A DNA stretch of 64,000 nt from Acanthosoma haemorrhoidale. Taxonomy: Eukaryota; Arthropoda; Insecta; Hemiptera; Acanthosomatidae. This document shows, piece by piece, positions 10,861 through 23,147 of the stretch (positions are counted from its first letter, which is position 1; every line of letters starts with the position of its first letter). The position numbers and the translations under genes were made by a program. A model generated the notes under the pieces. It was given only the letters and a program-made list of their open reading frames with translations. It searched no databases and was not told where the DNA came from. Where the stretch lies: positions 120,319,827 to 120,383,826 of the forward strand of contig OV884013.1 of NCBI GenBank assembly GCA_930367205.1, written 5' to 3'.

Positions 10861-11974
10861 GTTTTTAAGATTAAGTTGTAATTTGACGGAAATGATAAGC
10901 GCATTAACAACAGGAATGGGAGTGTAGTGTGGGTTTAGGCTAACGTGCTTTTTCTTTTTCTCCCCAGTCGCCGAGGTGGATGGAAGTTGAACGCACAGAC
11001 CCCGGTCCTCGGTTTTATTGATAAGTTCTGTGATTGTTCCTCGCTCAGGCGTGAATGGGCCATTGTCCTGTTGATAGTTCGGAAACTCGTTAAAGGACTC
11101 CTTCTAACTTGGCCGTACACATCCCATAGCCGAGCGGCACTAATTCTGACCAAGCCTGACTTTTCTGGAATTGTTCGTTATACGAGTTTTTTTTTTTTCA
11201 GTAATGTTTTTTTTCTTCTGAGTATTGTATTGTCAAAATGCTCGTCGCCTGAACTCCTCCATTGTACTCACCGTTCTTTCGAGAATCGCCATTAGAGATC
11301 GATTGAGTGACTCTGGTTTTCCAAATTTGTCTGTAAGTTGGACGACTCCATCAGTTTATTCAGATAAAAATACTCGGGTGGGTATAATAACTCCCTTGTG
11401 ATTTTACAAAATACGAAAAAAAAAATTGTCTACGGAATAATATACGATATTTTTGTTTTCCCAGGAGTTATTTATTATTTTTGAAAGGAGCTTTAGTCAG
11501 CCTGTACGGTTATCTCTTACAGTACTTAGAGAATGGCAGTAGGCTGATGAAAGGGCTTGTAAAAATAAATAAATAATCTTCGGAAAAACAAAAAATAGGG
11601 CTTGTCAATTTATTAATCTGCACCCACAACCAGCAATGACACCATAAAAATATCATTACCTATCTCTTATGTGCTTCTTGATACCTATTAATTGAATAGT
11701 CACTATTTGAATAAATAGGTATATTTTTTTTGAAAGGGCGTAAATATCGTCCATATGAAGTCATTTTCGACTTATTTCGTAAGTATCGAGGGAAGCTTGT
11801 TTTTTTTTGTTTTTTTTAAAGCCCAACATTTTTACGACAAGATATTTGTGTTATCTTAAACGCCATTACATTTATAACTCACTCTAGTATTATAAAGTAT
11901 ATCTACAACTATACACTGCAGAGGTACTGTTTTATTATTATGATTATTGTTTATTGTTATTTTAAAATATTATC
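10861..11974. other. unassigned stretch
   Basis: A more GC-rich block at 10960-11290 is preceded by a strong acceptor-like tract (CTTTTTCTCCCCAG at about 10953). It has overlapping ORFs on both strands, none with a recognised domain. It could be a conserved noncoding element or a decayed repeat. Confidence 0.4.
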
Positions 11975-12408
11975 TAAGTCGAACATCAAGCGTATCCAAT
12001 CCTTTCAATTCAAAGTCCTAAGAACAATAGTAAATGCCCCTTATTATGTCAGCAACAAAACCCTTCATAACGACCTTAATATACCCTACATTCTAGAACT
12101 CATCCCTTCCAAGTTTATGAAATTCCACAGTAGCCTTTCCAACCACCCTATTCCTGTAGCACAGTCTTTGCACTGCGCCACTCATCCCTATAATCCTCCT
12201 CGGAGACTGAAACGGCAGTGGCCTCGTGACCTGCTATAATCGCGTGACAGCGGGAGTCCTGGCAATGGCCAGTTTCTCCAATCGTGTCCTATTGTATGAA
12301 TGAGCGAGTGAATGATGACTGTAAATATGGTATGAATGAGATCATTTATCTGTATTATTATTGCCTTATAAAAGGCAGATTGTAATTATTGCACAATAAA
12401 GTTCTATA
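11975..12408 (+). mobile_element. LINE-A 3' fragment with ORF2 end
   Basis: An open frame ending in a stop at 12237-12239 encodes the C-terminus of the Jockey-like ORF2. Motifs are NIKRIQSFQFKVLRTIVNAP, then YYVSNKTLHNDL, then PRRLKRQWPRDLL. It is followed by about 170 bp of 3' UTR and a terminal AATAAAG. It carries the same stop and UTR layout as 29290-29905. The insertion is truncated just upstream of NIKRIQ. It is the cleanest view of where LINE-A ORF2 ends. Confidence 0.85.
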
Positions 12409-13984
12409 ATAAAAATATTATTTCACAAAATTTTCTATAAATGATTATTTCCTGTTTGGTTTCCATAAATAAAGAGCCCAGAGCTTTGGTTTTTATTACT
12501 ATTTTTTTTTAAGCAATTGGCATTGCCGGAATGTTGTCAGAAATTCAAGCAATTTCTCGATATTTTTCCCAGCTCCCATTATAAACGGTGGTTGTCAACA
12601 CTAGTTAACATTCTGCCTGTGTAACTAACTTATTCCGGTACTTGGCAATGGCGGCTGAAAGCAGTGACAAATCTGGTCAGTGTTCCAAGGATCCTAAACC
12701 TATTGGCGGGATGTGAAGTTAGGGCAGTCGATGTCATGATCGTTTTTCGACTTGGCCTCTCGCTGTTATCTAGTTAGCTGGTAGTTTGTGATACAATGTA
12801 CTATAACTGACGCCTGAACCTTGAGGCTTTGGGCTGAGACTTATGGGATCAAGCACTAATGATCCTATATCCTTGAAGGAACACAGAAGGATACTCAAAG
12901 TCGTCATTTTACAAGAATATTTAAACATTTAGTTCCAAGGCGACCATCTCCCAATATCATAAGTACTCGTGGTGCAGAAATTTCGTTAAATTTGCTCAAA
13001 GTCATTTTTATGAATGCATTATTCTGGGCTTCATAGCGAGCTACAAAAACATAATAGAAAAATAACAGCGAATGTCTATTTTAGAGAACAATTAGGAGCG
13101 GTTTGGTTGTTTTTTTTTCGGAACTGTCTGTTACACATTCAGAACGTAACGTATACGCCTGCTTCCAAGTCCCTGAGTACTAGTTGATAAATGCATGCTT
13201 CGAAATAACACCTTTTGTCCTAGTTAGCAACAATATGAGCTAAATGAACTGCTCTCAGACAAATCTTTCCTTAGAATTGAGAGAGGTGAATAATTGGAAT
13301 AAAAAAATAAAAAGGTTCATAAGAAAATGTTGAAATAATACTTAACAAACAGTATTAATAGTAGTAGTAAAAATCTAAACGATAAATAAACGAATAATAT
13401 ATTAAAAAAACTGAACATTGGTCAAACAAACCATTAGTTCGAGACTCCGGGTGGACTTTTTACAATCCTTTATATACAAAAATTGATTAAGTACAAAAAA
13501 ACTACTCATTTAGAATTTGTTAGTAAAGCCTATATTAACCTAAGCAGCACTTAATTGGAGCTTAGTAAGTGCTATCAATATCAGCAAAGTTCAAATAATC
13601 AAACATAAGTTTCTAATGATAATATTTAACAAACCAAAGTACACGGCAATAGTTAAGTTTTACCAAGTATCCGTTATTGTAGATATTTTGAAAGCTATAA
13701 GCAACTAACTTTATAGATAAATGTGAAAATAGCCAGAATCAATTACACAAAAATATTACTTCGATAAATTACCTCAACATAATGACAGCATTATCTATTA
13801 GCATCTAGTTTTTATTTATATTTTTTTTCCAAAATTAAAATTTATATGTACTTCGATGAAGAGTATATAAATATCGCAAATAAATTTGGTGTTGGAATAT
13901 AAGACAAAGAACCTTCGTTACTTTGTAGGTAGCTTTGAGTTATTGAAGATCTTAATTTCTTAAAAACAACTTTTTCCTTTACGA
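12409..13984. other. unassigned AT-rich stretch
   Basis: No open frame longer than expected by chance, no repeat recognised, and no RNA gene seen. Confidence 0.5.
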
Positions 13985-14565
13985 TTTTCCTTTACTCGCT
14001 CATTCTTACAGTATTTACAAACAGCCCAGTGACTTCCCAAGTACACATGGTTGTCACCTCCCTCGCATGCGAAAGGGGAAGCGGAGTCGTTGGAAGCTCT
14101 CCCCTCACTGGATAAGAGCCAGCGGAGGCTGACCAAGAGCCACAGACGCTCAGGACATGATTGGAGGAACTGGCCATTGCCAGGACTCTCACAATCACGT
14201 ATTTACAGCAGGTCACGAGGCCACTGCCGTTTCAGTCTCCGAGGAGGATTATAGGGATGAATGGGTGCAGTGCAATGACTGTGCTAGGGGATTAGGATGG
14301 TTGGAAAGATTATTATGGAGTTTTATGAACTTGTAAGGGTCGAGTTCAAGAATGTAAGGTATATTAAAATCGTTATGAACGGTTTTGTTGCTGACGTAAT
14401 AAGGGGCATTTACTATTGTTCTCAGGACTTTTGATTGAAAGGATTGGATACGCTTGATGGTCGACTTTTTTGCTGTCCCCCATAGCTCTATTTCGTATGT
14501 CCAGATTGGCTTAAGTATGACTTTGTAGATTAGTAATTTATTTTCTATCGAGAGTTGTTCCTGAA
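13985..14565 (-). mobile_element. LINE-A 3' fragment, minus strand
   Basis: On the minus strand the order is ORF2 end (block ENKLLIYKV...PIWTYEIELWGTAKKSTIK around 14420-14550), ORF2 stop region, then the full 3' UTR to about 13990. Frame-disrupting changes are present. The two ORFs at 13992-14254 fall in the UTR. Confidence 0.8.
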
Positions 14566-15448
14566 GATCTATTAAGAAAACGGGGATTTGTGTTATTTTA
14601 GCGGAGTATATTTTACTGACATAAACTGTGTGATAATCGACATGCCTCTACTGGGCTTTTGTCCCTCCTATACATTTCCTTCCTAATGTAAAATGGACGG
14701 CTGACCGACTGGATTTGATCAAGTTGAAGAAGTGTAGGTTGCGGACGGACCAACTTTCTGCTAATGGTAAATGGAGGTGTAGTAAGTGGATGACTAGCCA
14801 GCAACCACCGAGTACTCAACTGCTTCCACAACTTTGTTCCCTGCCTGCTCTTGTTGGTAATTGGTCTGATCTGACTCTGCAAGATCCGACAGCACTGGTC
14901 TGTCTAATCCTGCAATCTAGCCACGAGACTGTTTCTTCGGCTGGACGCTGTGTCAAGGTATCTAATAACTGGATGACCTTCCTATAAGTTATTTACAGTT
15001 GTAGTGCATGCTCCCTTGCTAGCCGACATCATAAAACTACGTGTGTTATAAATATTTACAACATTACTGATGTAGGGTAGAGGATATTGGCAGTTCTCGT
15101 TGTACGGTGGCTTCCAGCATCATTTACCAGTCTCATAAACCAAGATCGTACTTCAGCGTACTTGCCATTCACCGAAGGCTTTGCACTTGATATAAAAATT
15201 GTTGATCTAGGATATCAACATATATACTACTAATAAATTACTTAGGTTAACATTTGGAACACTTTGGTACTTCAAGACATTTTTGCTTCATTTAATATGT
15301 CCGTCATTACAACCATGTGCTCCTCATCTAGGCGTGGCGCCCTCTGGCTATTAATTTCCTAGATTATTCATTTTCCGCATCCGGTGGCATGGGCTAACTG
15401 CAGAAGTACACGATGGAAAAGTATCGACGGTCTCATGGACAGTTATCT
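14566..15448. other. unassigned stretch with a 90-codon ORF
   Basis: The plus-strand frame is open from about 14691 to 14987 and includes NGKWRCSKW. The frame is moderately GC-rich and could be a relic of an unidentified transposon ORF. I cannot name it, and no promoter or splice signal is evident. Confidence 0.35.
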
Positions 15449-15775
15449 TTGTAGAGGAAAGTCTTTTAAAAGAAAAGCTTTATTATGAAGTACAAGCAAA
15501 ACACTGATATATAGAAATATTAAGAGTTACGTTACTACATACTGGGTGGAGTGTCTAGGGACGAGTGGGGTCTGAGGTTAAAGCTAGACATATATGTATA
15601 AGAAAAGGATAAGATTCTGGGAAGTAGGGAGGTCTTTGAGGGATGCGGTTGCTTACTTAAAAATAACAGGTAACCTCAGTGACTTAAATAAAGTCACGAG
15701 GCTGGTAGTTCTGCTCAAGACCCTTCTACTTGTTCTTAGCATTATATACAATGTTAGCATTATAAAACTGGCGAT
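15449..15775 (-). repeat. family C interspersed repeat (minus)
   Basis: A well preserved copy: ATCTTTGTAGAGGAAAGTC, CTTTATTATGAAGTACAAGC, GGGACGAGTGGGGTCTGAGG, then GGTAACCTCAGTGACTTAAA and ATTATATACAATGTTAGCAT. Its short ORF (15594-15800) is not conserved in the other copies. Confidence 0.8.
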
Positions 15776-16033
15776 ATTGAAGGAAATCAAGAAGTTCTGA
15801 AATTTAACCTCTACCACTGAGAGCTAGTGGGGGTCCATTGACAGCGATATATAAATGATAATGCCACGTCAACGTGTAAAGATAATAATACTTTTGTACG
15901 ACAGTAAGTAGCATTCGATACGTCTTGAAGACGTCATGAGTGATTGTTAAAATGGACATTATGGCAAAATTTCTTACTGCAGCAAGAAAAAATTAGGATA
16001 TTCTAGTGGGCATTATGAATAGAAGCAATAATG

Positions 16034-16318
16034 CTTAGGGTAAAGCAGATGAAGAAATGCGCAACAGGGGATAAAGATGTGTTTAGGGTAAAGCAGATGA
16101 AGAAATGCACAACAGGGGATAAAGATGTGTTTAGGGTAAAGCAGATGAAGAAATGCACAACAGGGGATAAAGATGTGTTTAGGGTAAAGCAGATGAAGAA
16201 ATGCACAACAGGGGATAAAGATGTGTTTAGGGTAAAGCAGATGAAGAAATGCACAACAGGGGATAAAGATGTGTTTAGGGTAAAGCAGATGAAGAAATGC
16301 ACAATAGGGGATAAAGAA
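16034..16318. repeat. 48-bp tandem repeat, about 6 copies
   Basis: A 48-bp direct repeat containing GTTTAGGGTAAAGCAGATGA, AGAAATGCACAACAGGGGAT and AAAGATGT. Six copies are nearly identical. Because 48 is a multiple of three, several frames stay open across it (for example 16031-16390 on +). This gives a repeating 16-residue pattern that needs no coding explanation. Confidence 0.95.
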
Positions 16319-16402
16319 AAGATGTGTTGCCAAATGTCGGTACAGGCCAAAAACAGGACTGTGTCCACTCCAACCAATTATAGCTATTAGACTGTATGTA
16401 AT

Positions 16403-17248
16403 TGTAGCGACCCCTAACTACATAAGATAAATCACCCTATACTCTATTGTATATATATTGTAAATTAATTTAAACAAATGTAAATAACATAAATAAATCA
16501 TTGTAAATGTGTAAACAATAAAGATGTCACAGCTGCAAGCCGAGTGTTAACCGCTAACCCAAAAGCAGGTAGAAACTCCACAGCCTTCGACTGCCTATAC
16601 AAAGACCGACCGCATACTTAGATCTTATTGGTTACAACAACGAGGGAAAGGATTGGGCCTAACGAGCCACCACTAACTATAAATAGGGGCAGATCTTGGG
16701 CTGTAATTCATTCTCCTCCTAGCGAAGCTACCCCACTTGCAGCTGCGGCAGTATTCAAGAATTTGGCCTTCTTCCTTATGAAAAACCTCTGCATCTCTCT
16801 CTCCTCACCTCGCTATGTTTTAGTCCGGCGTTGTCAGACCCCACACCTTCCTAGTGGGAATCTCTGCCTTCGTCTCGATAAATCTAGCACTCTCCCTAGC
16901 GGACGACGGTCGCCGTGGCCCCTGTAAATTTACCGAGCAGCCCTCCTGCGGTAATCCAGTCTGCCTCTTTCCGGTTCACACTCGCCTTTGAGATCCGGAC
17001 GGTTTTCGCCTACCCTCAGATACCGAGTGTGAATTCGTGGTTATTCCAAGCCCACACAAACTACCTACCTACCCTATACCTCTTTTCCTGAACATAGTGC
17101 ATTGTCGGGGCACATACCTATCAAAAAATGGAGTCAGATAGTAAATCCGTCATGAAATGATTGCGTTACTTCTCCAGGTTATAAACTCAAACAACCCTCA
17201 CTTGTCACCGCTAGGGTAACCAGGCACCCCCCTCGTGACGACCCGAAT
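16403..17248 (+). mobile_element. solo LTR-like element
   Basis: It starts TGTAGCGACCCCTAAC and ends near GTGACGACCCGA. Internal features are AATAAAG at about 16519, a TATA box CTATAAATAGGGG at about 16677, and the conserved block GTTGTCAGACCCCACACC. The length of about 845 bp and the TG start suit an LTR. No gag-pol sequence or second LTR flanks it, and no convincing target duplication was seen. The ORF at 16628-16927 is not conserved. Confidence 0.65.
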
Positions 17249-18444
17249 ATATATTATTATTACGAATGGTCCTTGCCTGCTGCTACGAAGAAATTGTATT
17301 ACTAAATTTTCCCAAAAATACAAATAACAAGTTATGTTACCTGACAATAATGTATTTATTTCTTAATAAATGTGGCTCCACTATTGCCATTAAGAACTGA
17401 ATTTCTGGTCTCATACAAAAGTAATACGATGGTCACTCGAGTAAAACCATTGCATTTAAATGCGTAATCAAAACCAAATTTTCTTCTTGTTCTGAGATAT
17501 ATCCCCACTTCGGCCTGTTTCGATGAGGGAACTTTGACAGTAAGGACTATGGTTCTCCATTTACGAGTTACTTCAAACATCATTCTTTCAATGGTAAATC
17601 TCCCCCCCCTCATTTTTGTTTTCACCACGGAGCCATCCACTCCTAAATATGTTTTACTTACGACATTCTCTTATCCTATTATGTTTATATAATGCCAACA
17701 ATGCCCACAACAACAACAAATTATTATAAGCTTGTTGACGAGGCATCTATCGAAAACCATCCACTTCAAAGGGTTTCTATGACGTCAGCCCAGATCTAAA
17801 TCCTATTAGTGGATACTCTCTCAAATTATCAATAGTCTAGTTACATTGATGACGCAATTGTATTTAAAGGACAATAAAACTCTATCTAGAATTATCCAAA
17901 GTTTAACATTCTACTCACCAATTATTCTCCCCTAATTATCCTTATATAACATAGTGTTTTTTTGATATATTCTGCTTGGCATAAAAAAACTAACAGTGGA
18001 TACTAAATATAATACTTTTAGCATATTTTAGTAATGGTGGGAGCTTGGTAATGTAGCTTATTGTTTTAATAATTATTCTTTATTGAAACACCTTTTTAAG
18101 CGAAGGAAGAACTTATACTAAACAAGAAATTGCACAGACTACATTTACATCAAGGAAAATATTACAAACAGTATTTGCCTAATAGCATTTATCGCTAGTT
18201 GTGAATTGTTTCTTGAATAAATTAACTGTTTCTATCTCAGCACAGATTTGTGTTGTGAATACGCTAGAGTTTAAAACTTTGTCGTTGTAAAGTGGTTACC
18301 GTCGACATTTCATATTCAAAGAACACAGATTGTTATAAACTAATCGATAGCTGGATTTGAATCAATTGCATAAAACCATGTATAAAACTTTCCCCCTTCA
18401 ATTAAAATACTAAATGAATGACTACATTGAAACCATACATAATG
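17249..18444. other. unassigned stretch
   Basis: Contains an unassigned 94-codon minus ORF (17356-17640) without recognised domain. The rest is AT-rich. Confidence 0.4.
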
Positions 18445-18446
18445 TA

Positions 18447-19302
18447 AAGGGTGTCCCAGAATTAACGCAAGATTTGAATTTGCCGCCATTTGTGCAGTAA
18501 TGTGCTGGCAACCCTAAACAATGGCAAACAAAAACAATTTGACAGCTGACAGTTTAGGGTTAGGAAAAATGGAGCGTTACACGATAGAACAACGGGTCTT
18601 TATTGTTGAACATTATCTCAAAAATAAGAAGTTTAACGGCCGCAGTTCGAAAATTTCATACAAAATATGGTCGGAATAGTGTTTTGACTCCATCAACTGT
18701 GAAGGGATTAATTGAAAAATTTAGGGAGACTGGATCAGTTGGAGACACTAAACACACTGGTCGTCCAAAAACAAGCCGTTCAAATGTCAATATCGAAGCA
18801 GTGCGTGAGAGCTTGTTTGTGCCGAAATTGGATGATATTGATGTGGCCAATATGTGGTTTCAACAAGATGGTGCCACATGTCATGCAGCCCATGAAACAA
18901 TTCAAATACTGCATGAGACATTTCCAGGTCGGGTACTCTCTCGTTTCGGTAATCATAATTGGCCCCCTTGATCGTGTGATTTAAAACCTTTCTTTTCATT
19001 TCTTTTTCTGGGGTTATTGAAAGTCAAAGGTGTATGTCAACAAGCCCACATCCACCCGTGCATTAAAAGAGGACATTCAACCCTGGATCTACGAAATTCA
19101 ACCTCATTTATGCCAAATGCTCATGGAAAATTTCGACAAAAGTATGTGCCAGCAAAGTCGTGGAGCCCATTTTCCCGATGTGTTATTCCATAAATAACCC
19201 TATCCTATTTACTTTATAATTCAATAAAAAAATAACAACAAAAATTCTAAAAACTGTGTTTTCTATTTAAATCAAATCTTGCGTTAATTCTGGAAAACCA
19301 TT
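18447..19302 (+). mobile_element. Tc1-like element, internally deleted
   Basis: The element is bounded by TA dinucleotides. The left end is AAGGGTGTCCCAGAATTAAC followed by GCAAGATTT; the right end is the degenerate inverse, ATCTTGCGTTAATTCTGG. The transposase starts at ATG 18569 (MERYTIEQRVFIVEHY), breaks frame near 18630, and continues with the helix-turn-helix part (VRKFHTKYGRNSVLTPSTVK). After VNIEAVRES at about 18815 it jumps to LDDIDVANMWFQQDGATCH. The segment between, which holds the first catalytic Asp, is deleted. The C-terminal part has a stop near 18970 and more frame changes. It is dead, but the ends are preserved. It is the same family as 62733-64000. Confidence 0.85.
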
Positions 19303-20610
19303 TATAGATAAAAACAAAACATATAAATTATAATTATTCGTTGTTAAATATTCGTAGATGTATGTTCTCAAATTGTTATAGGAAAACCGTGAAGAGGTTA
19401 CAGCTATGCTGGAATATTGTTATTGAGTCATCCGTGTCATTTTTTTGTAAATATAGGCGTAAATATTTTTCAAAAAATGCTTTAGAACGGAGAAGAATTA
19501 TTAATGGAATGGGTTTAGTCGATCGGGCCGGGAGCTTGGAGTCAAGCGTTCGCACCCATGGGTGTGTTATTACGCGGGAGCGTACAATGTGATCGTCCTT
19601 TTAGTCTGCTTTTAGCATAACACCCAGTCCCAGCTGAGTGCATTTCCCGGCTAAAATCCTTCCCGCCTTTTTCTATACTGTTTTGCTGCCATTATTTATC
19701 TAAATCTATCTCACAGGTGCATTTAATGCACTCCGTCAAAATTAAATTGTTTATATGACTGTCATTGTAGCGGGTTTTAATAAATTACCGGTTCACGTTG
19801 CGCCTATTCAGGCATCCTCAGGACTACAATTTAAATTTAGCGATTCGACGAATACTGAAGAAATTGAATAATGAATTTACTGATAATATCTTTTACAGGT
19901 TTGTTCCATTGTTATGTAGGCTTGTTACTTATTTTGTTATGTAGTAATCTAAAAAAAAAATTAAGTATTAAAATATGCTTTAAATGTAATCGGTTTGAAT
20001 CGCTGAGAAGCCTGACGATGCCTAAATAAGCGACAGAGGTAATGTGAACATAAATAGAATATATTTAAAGAAACTCTAAAAGATTTAAAAAAAATTAGTT
20101 TTTACGTTGCGTAAATATTATGATAGAGGTGTCTCTTTAGGAGCTTTTACTCCTTATAATATTATTATGTATTTACATATATCACATTATGTATTTTTCT
20201 AATTTAAATTTTTTCTCTCTATTTGATGAATCGACAAGGAATAAAAATAAGTAATATTTTTGATAATTATCATTAAATTAGATATTATGATTATAAGCAG
20301 CTAAAATTTCATTGCCTAGCCCGAAGGGAGAGACTCTACTTTCTTCAGACCATTTGTTGGCTGTCGGTTGTGTTCTATGTTAGTAGTCTTAAAAAATATA
20401 TCTTTCACGACAGCCCGATTACCCCTCCATTAGTTTTTGTTTTTTTATTTTATTATTAATTATTAATTATGCAATTTTCTTATAAGGAAAAATCCTTACG
20501 CAAATAGAGGCTGAAACCTATCTTTCAATCCAGTGTGTACAGTTTTTTTCCTTTCTTAATAGCTACACAAAATACATCCTTTATAGAGATATAATACTTC
20601 TAATTCTAAT
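19303..20610. other. unassigned stretch
   Basis: AT-rich apart from 19490-19680, which is more GC-rich and contains the palindrome CACCCATGGGTG. No gene recognised. Confidence 0.45.
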
Positions 20611-21343
20611 AATTCATAGATACATTCTACTAGTCAATTCATAGATACATTCTACTAGTCAAGTCATAGATACATTCTACTAGTGAATTCATAGATACAT
20701 TCTACTAGTCAATTCATAGATATATTCTACTAGTCAATTCATAGATACATTCTACTAGTCAATTCATAGATACAGTCTACTAGTGAATTCATAGATACAT
20801 TCTACTAGTCAATTCATAGATACATTCTACTAGTCAATTCATAGATACATTCTACTAGTCAATTCATAGATACATTCTACTAGTCAATTCATAGATACAG
20901 TCTACTAGTGAATTCATAGATACATTCTACTAGTCAATTCATAGATACATTCTACTAGTCAATTCATAGATACAGTCTACTAGTGAATTCATAGATACAT
21001 TCTACTAGTCAATTCATAGATACAGTCTACTAGTGAATTCATAGATACATTCTACTAGTCAATTCATAGATACATTCTACTAGTCAATTCATAGATACAG
21101 TCTACTAGTCAATTCATAGATACATTCTACTAGTCAATTCATAGATACATTCTACTAGTCAATTCATAGATATATTCTACTAGTCAATTCATAGATACAT
21201 TCTACTAGTCAATTCATAGATACAGTCTACTAGTGAATTCATAGATACATTCTACTAGTCAATTCATAGATACATTCTACTAGTCAATTCATAGATACAT
21301 TCTACTAGTCAATTCATAGATACATTCTACTAGTCGATTCATA
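20611..21343. repeat. 25-bp satellite, about 29 copies
   Basis: The unit is AATTCATAGATACATTCTAC plus TAGTC. A variant unit has TACAG and ends TAGTG, creating GAATTC at the junction. Variants recur at multiples of 25 bp (about 20771, 20896, 20971, 21021, 21221), so blocks of units were amplified together. No coding or spacer structure. Confidence 0.95.
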
Positions 21344-21675
21344 AAGACGTGATAATTCAACCATAAAAACATATTTTGTTACAATATTTAACGCAATGAA
21401 ATATTGAAATGTCTGTTATTTTATTGGGCAAGTGACCAATTTTCTAAATCTGTCATTGTGTAAATTTTTTTTCCCACTCACCAAGCAAACAAATTATAAA
21501 CATTATACATTAGTTGTGGATGGCTGCTTTTTCTGCATAACATGTGCATTGTGAGGAGGGTAGAAAATACAAAAACAATTATCTTTTAAAAGTTGAAAAT
21601 GACATAATCAAAAGACTGGGCTAGGCGATGGAGCGGTTTACAAACAGGGAAATAAATCAAAACTTAAAAACTAAA
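21344..21675. other. unassigned AT-rich stretch
   Basis: Nothing recognised between the satellite and the LINE-B fragment. Confidence 0.5.
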
Positions 21676-21790
21676 GCGTTCCTGCCTCGACTGCCTTCTG
21701 TCTTCGACAGGGGCACGGAGCGGGGGTTATCGTGCTAAATACTGGGTTTGCCATATGTTGCAACGAATCGAAGACTGACTGCGTAATTTT
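21676..21790 (-). pseudogene. LINE-B ORF2 fragment, minus strand
   Basis: On the minus strand it reads LFDSLQHMANPVF-like sequence followed by ITPAPCP, matching 48095-48175 and 30725-30790. It is a short relic of the LINE-B C-terminal coding end. Confidence 0.55.
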
Positions 21791-21885
21791 CTCATTCCAA
21801 AAGGGAAATAATCCGTTGCCTACAACATTTACTGTTGTAACGCAGCAAAACTCCCCAGCATTGCGTACATAAATACTCGAAACTC

Positions 21886-23147
21886 ACAAATATCATCCAT
21901 GTATCAATGAATATACAGGGTCTTTCATTAAGCGCTTCCTATCTTTAAATTTAAATAAAACATGTGTGAGATATCTTCGAAATTTTTCATTCGTTTAAAA
22001 GGCCTATCGATGCCATTATGTATGGAATATAACATCGTGCAAATGTCCGCCGCGGGTTCGCTGGGTGGCGCGCATCCGAAATGTCCAATTTTCTATGACT
22101 CTGGCGCATAAATCAGAATTTGACCGATGACATGGGTTATGTTGGCTTTGAGGACCGCTGTGATATGTGGCTTATTCGCATAGACCTGCGACTTAAGAAA
22201 ACCCCACAAGAAAAAGTCGGGGTCAAATCGCACGATCTTGGTGGCCAGTTCACATCACCTCCACGTGAGATGACCACACGTCGTTGTTATGGTCGTTTAC
22301 CTTCAGCTCCTGGGTCAGTTAAATTGTGTACGGGTGCAGGCCCAAGTCACGACACAAAATTCACCAAGTTGTGGTCTGCGAAAGACCGAGTTCTTCTGAG
22401 CGACGCGAAATCGACTGCCTCGGATTCTCCTGCACACTCTCACGCCTGCGGCGATGTTTTCGGCAGACCTTGCGTTTCGTCGACGTACGGGTGTTGATTG
22501 ATTGTTTACTGTTCCAGTGGACTCAAATTTATCCACCACACTGTGAATAGTCCTCTCGGTAGGACGGTTATGGCGACCGTAAACTGGGCGAAGTGCGCGG
22601 AACGTTGCCCGTACAGAACACCCATTTTGATAAAACAATTTTATCATTTGCACGTGTTGTTGAACGCTATATCCGTCCATGGTGATTTGGCAAAACAGAC
22701 TGAATAAATGACAGCCAATTTGACAGATGCAGCTTCAACAAAATGGCCGCTATTTACTGTCAAAGTTCGGAAGTCCCTATTGGAAGACGCTTTACAAGAG
22801 CCACAATAATAACTCATATATTATAACTACTAAAAAATAAACCATTTATTTAATTTTTTCATCCTATTTTCTAAACTAATTACTTGTCTGGTGCAAGGGT
22901 AAAGGTTTTTTTTTGTTGTTTTTTTTTACCCTAAACCACTCATATATTTTTTTTTTTGCTGAGGTGTACTGAGGCCCCGTCCTTTGATAGAAGATCTAGG
23001 AATATAGTTTAGTATAAAGGTCGGATACTAAAGGTCTCTATGAAAGGCCTAGGGTAGAGGCTTAGGGCTTGGCCTAGAAGCATAAAAACGAAAGGGCTGT
23101 GCTTGCTTGTCTATTTATAACCACCAGGACTCTGAGCCATTTAATTA
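21886..23147. repeat. 1.26-kb tandem duplication, unit 1
   Basis: The unit starts ACAAATATCATCCATGTATC and is followed directly by a second copy starting at 23148. It contains a Tc1-like element plus about 340 bp of other sequence ending in CCATTTAATTAAC. The two units differ by scattered substitutions and a few small indels, including an 18-bp GTAAACTGGGCGAAGTGC present only in unit 1 (about 22579). Confidence 0.95.
21916..22803 (-). mobile_element. Tc1-like element, core deleted (copy 1)
   Basis: The minus strand encodes a transposase remnant from about 22680: MDGYSVQQHVQMIKLFYQNG, then VYGRHNRPTERTIHSVVDKF, then RRRNARSAENIAA. It shifts frame and jumps directly to NWPPRSCDLTP and the C-terminal GGHLHDVIFH, encoded near 22020-22060. 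The first two catalytic Asp and everything between are missing. The ends GGGTCTTTCATTAAGCGCTT (left) and AAGACGCTTTACAAGAGCC (right) are imperfect inverted repeats. It cannot transpose by itself. The plus-strand ORF at 22120-22497 is a shadow. Confidence 0.8.

Noticed and set aside
20611..21343. Regular short repeats resembling a CRISPR array
   Set aside because: Units are directly adjacent without unique spacers, and the DNA is eukaryotic; this is a satellite. The same applies to 40007-40293.
22120..22497. 125-codon plus ORF, repeated at 23382-23774
   Set aside because: It is the antisense shadow of the Tc1-like transposase remnant on the minus strand.
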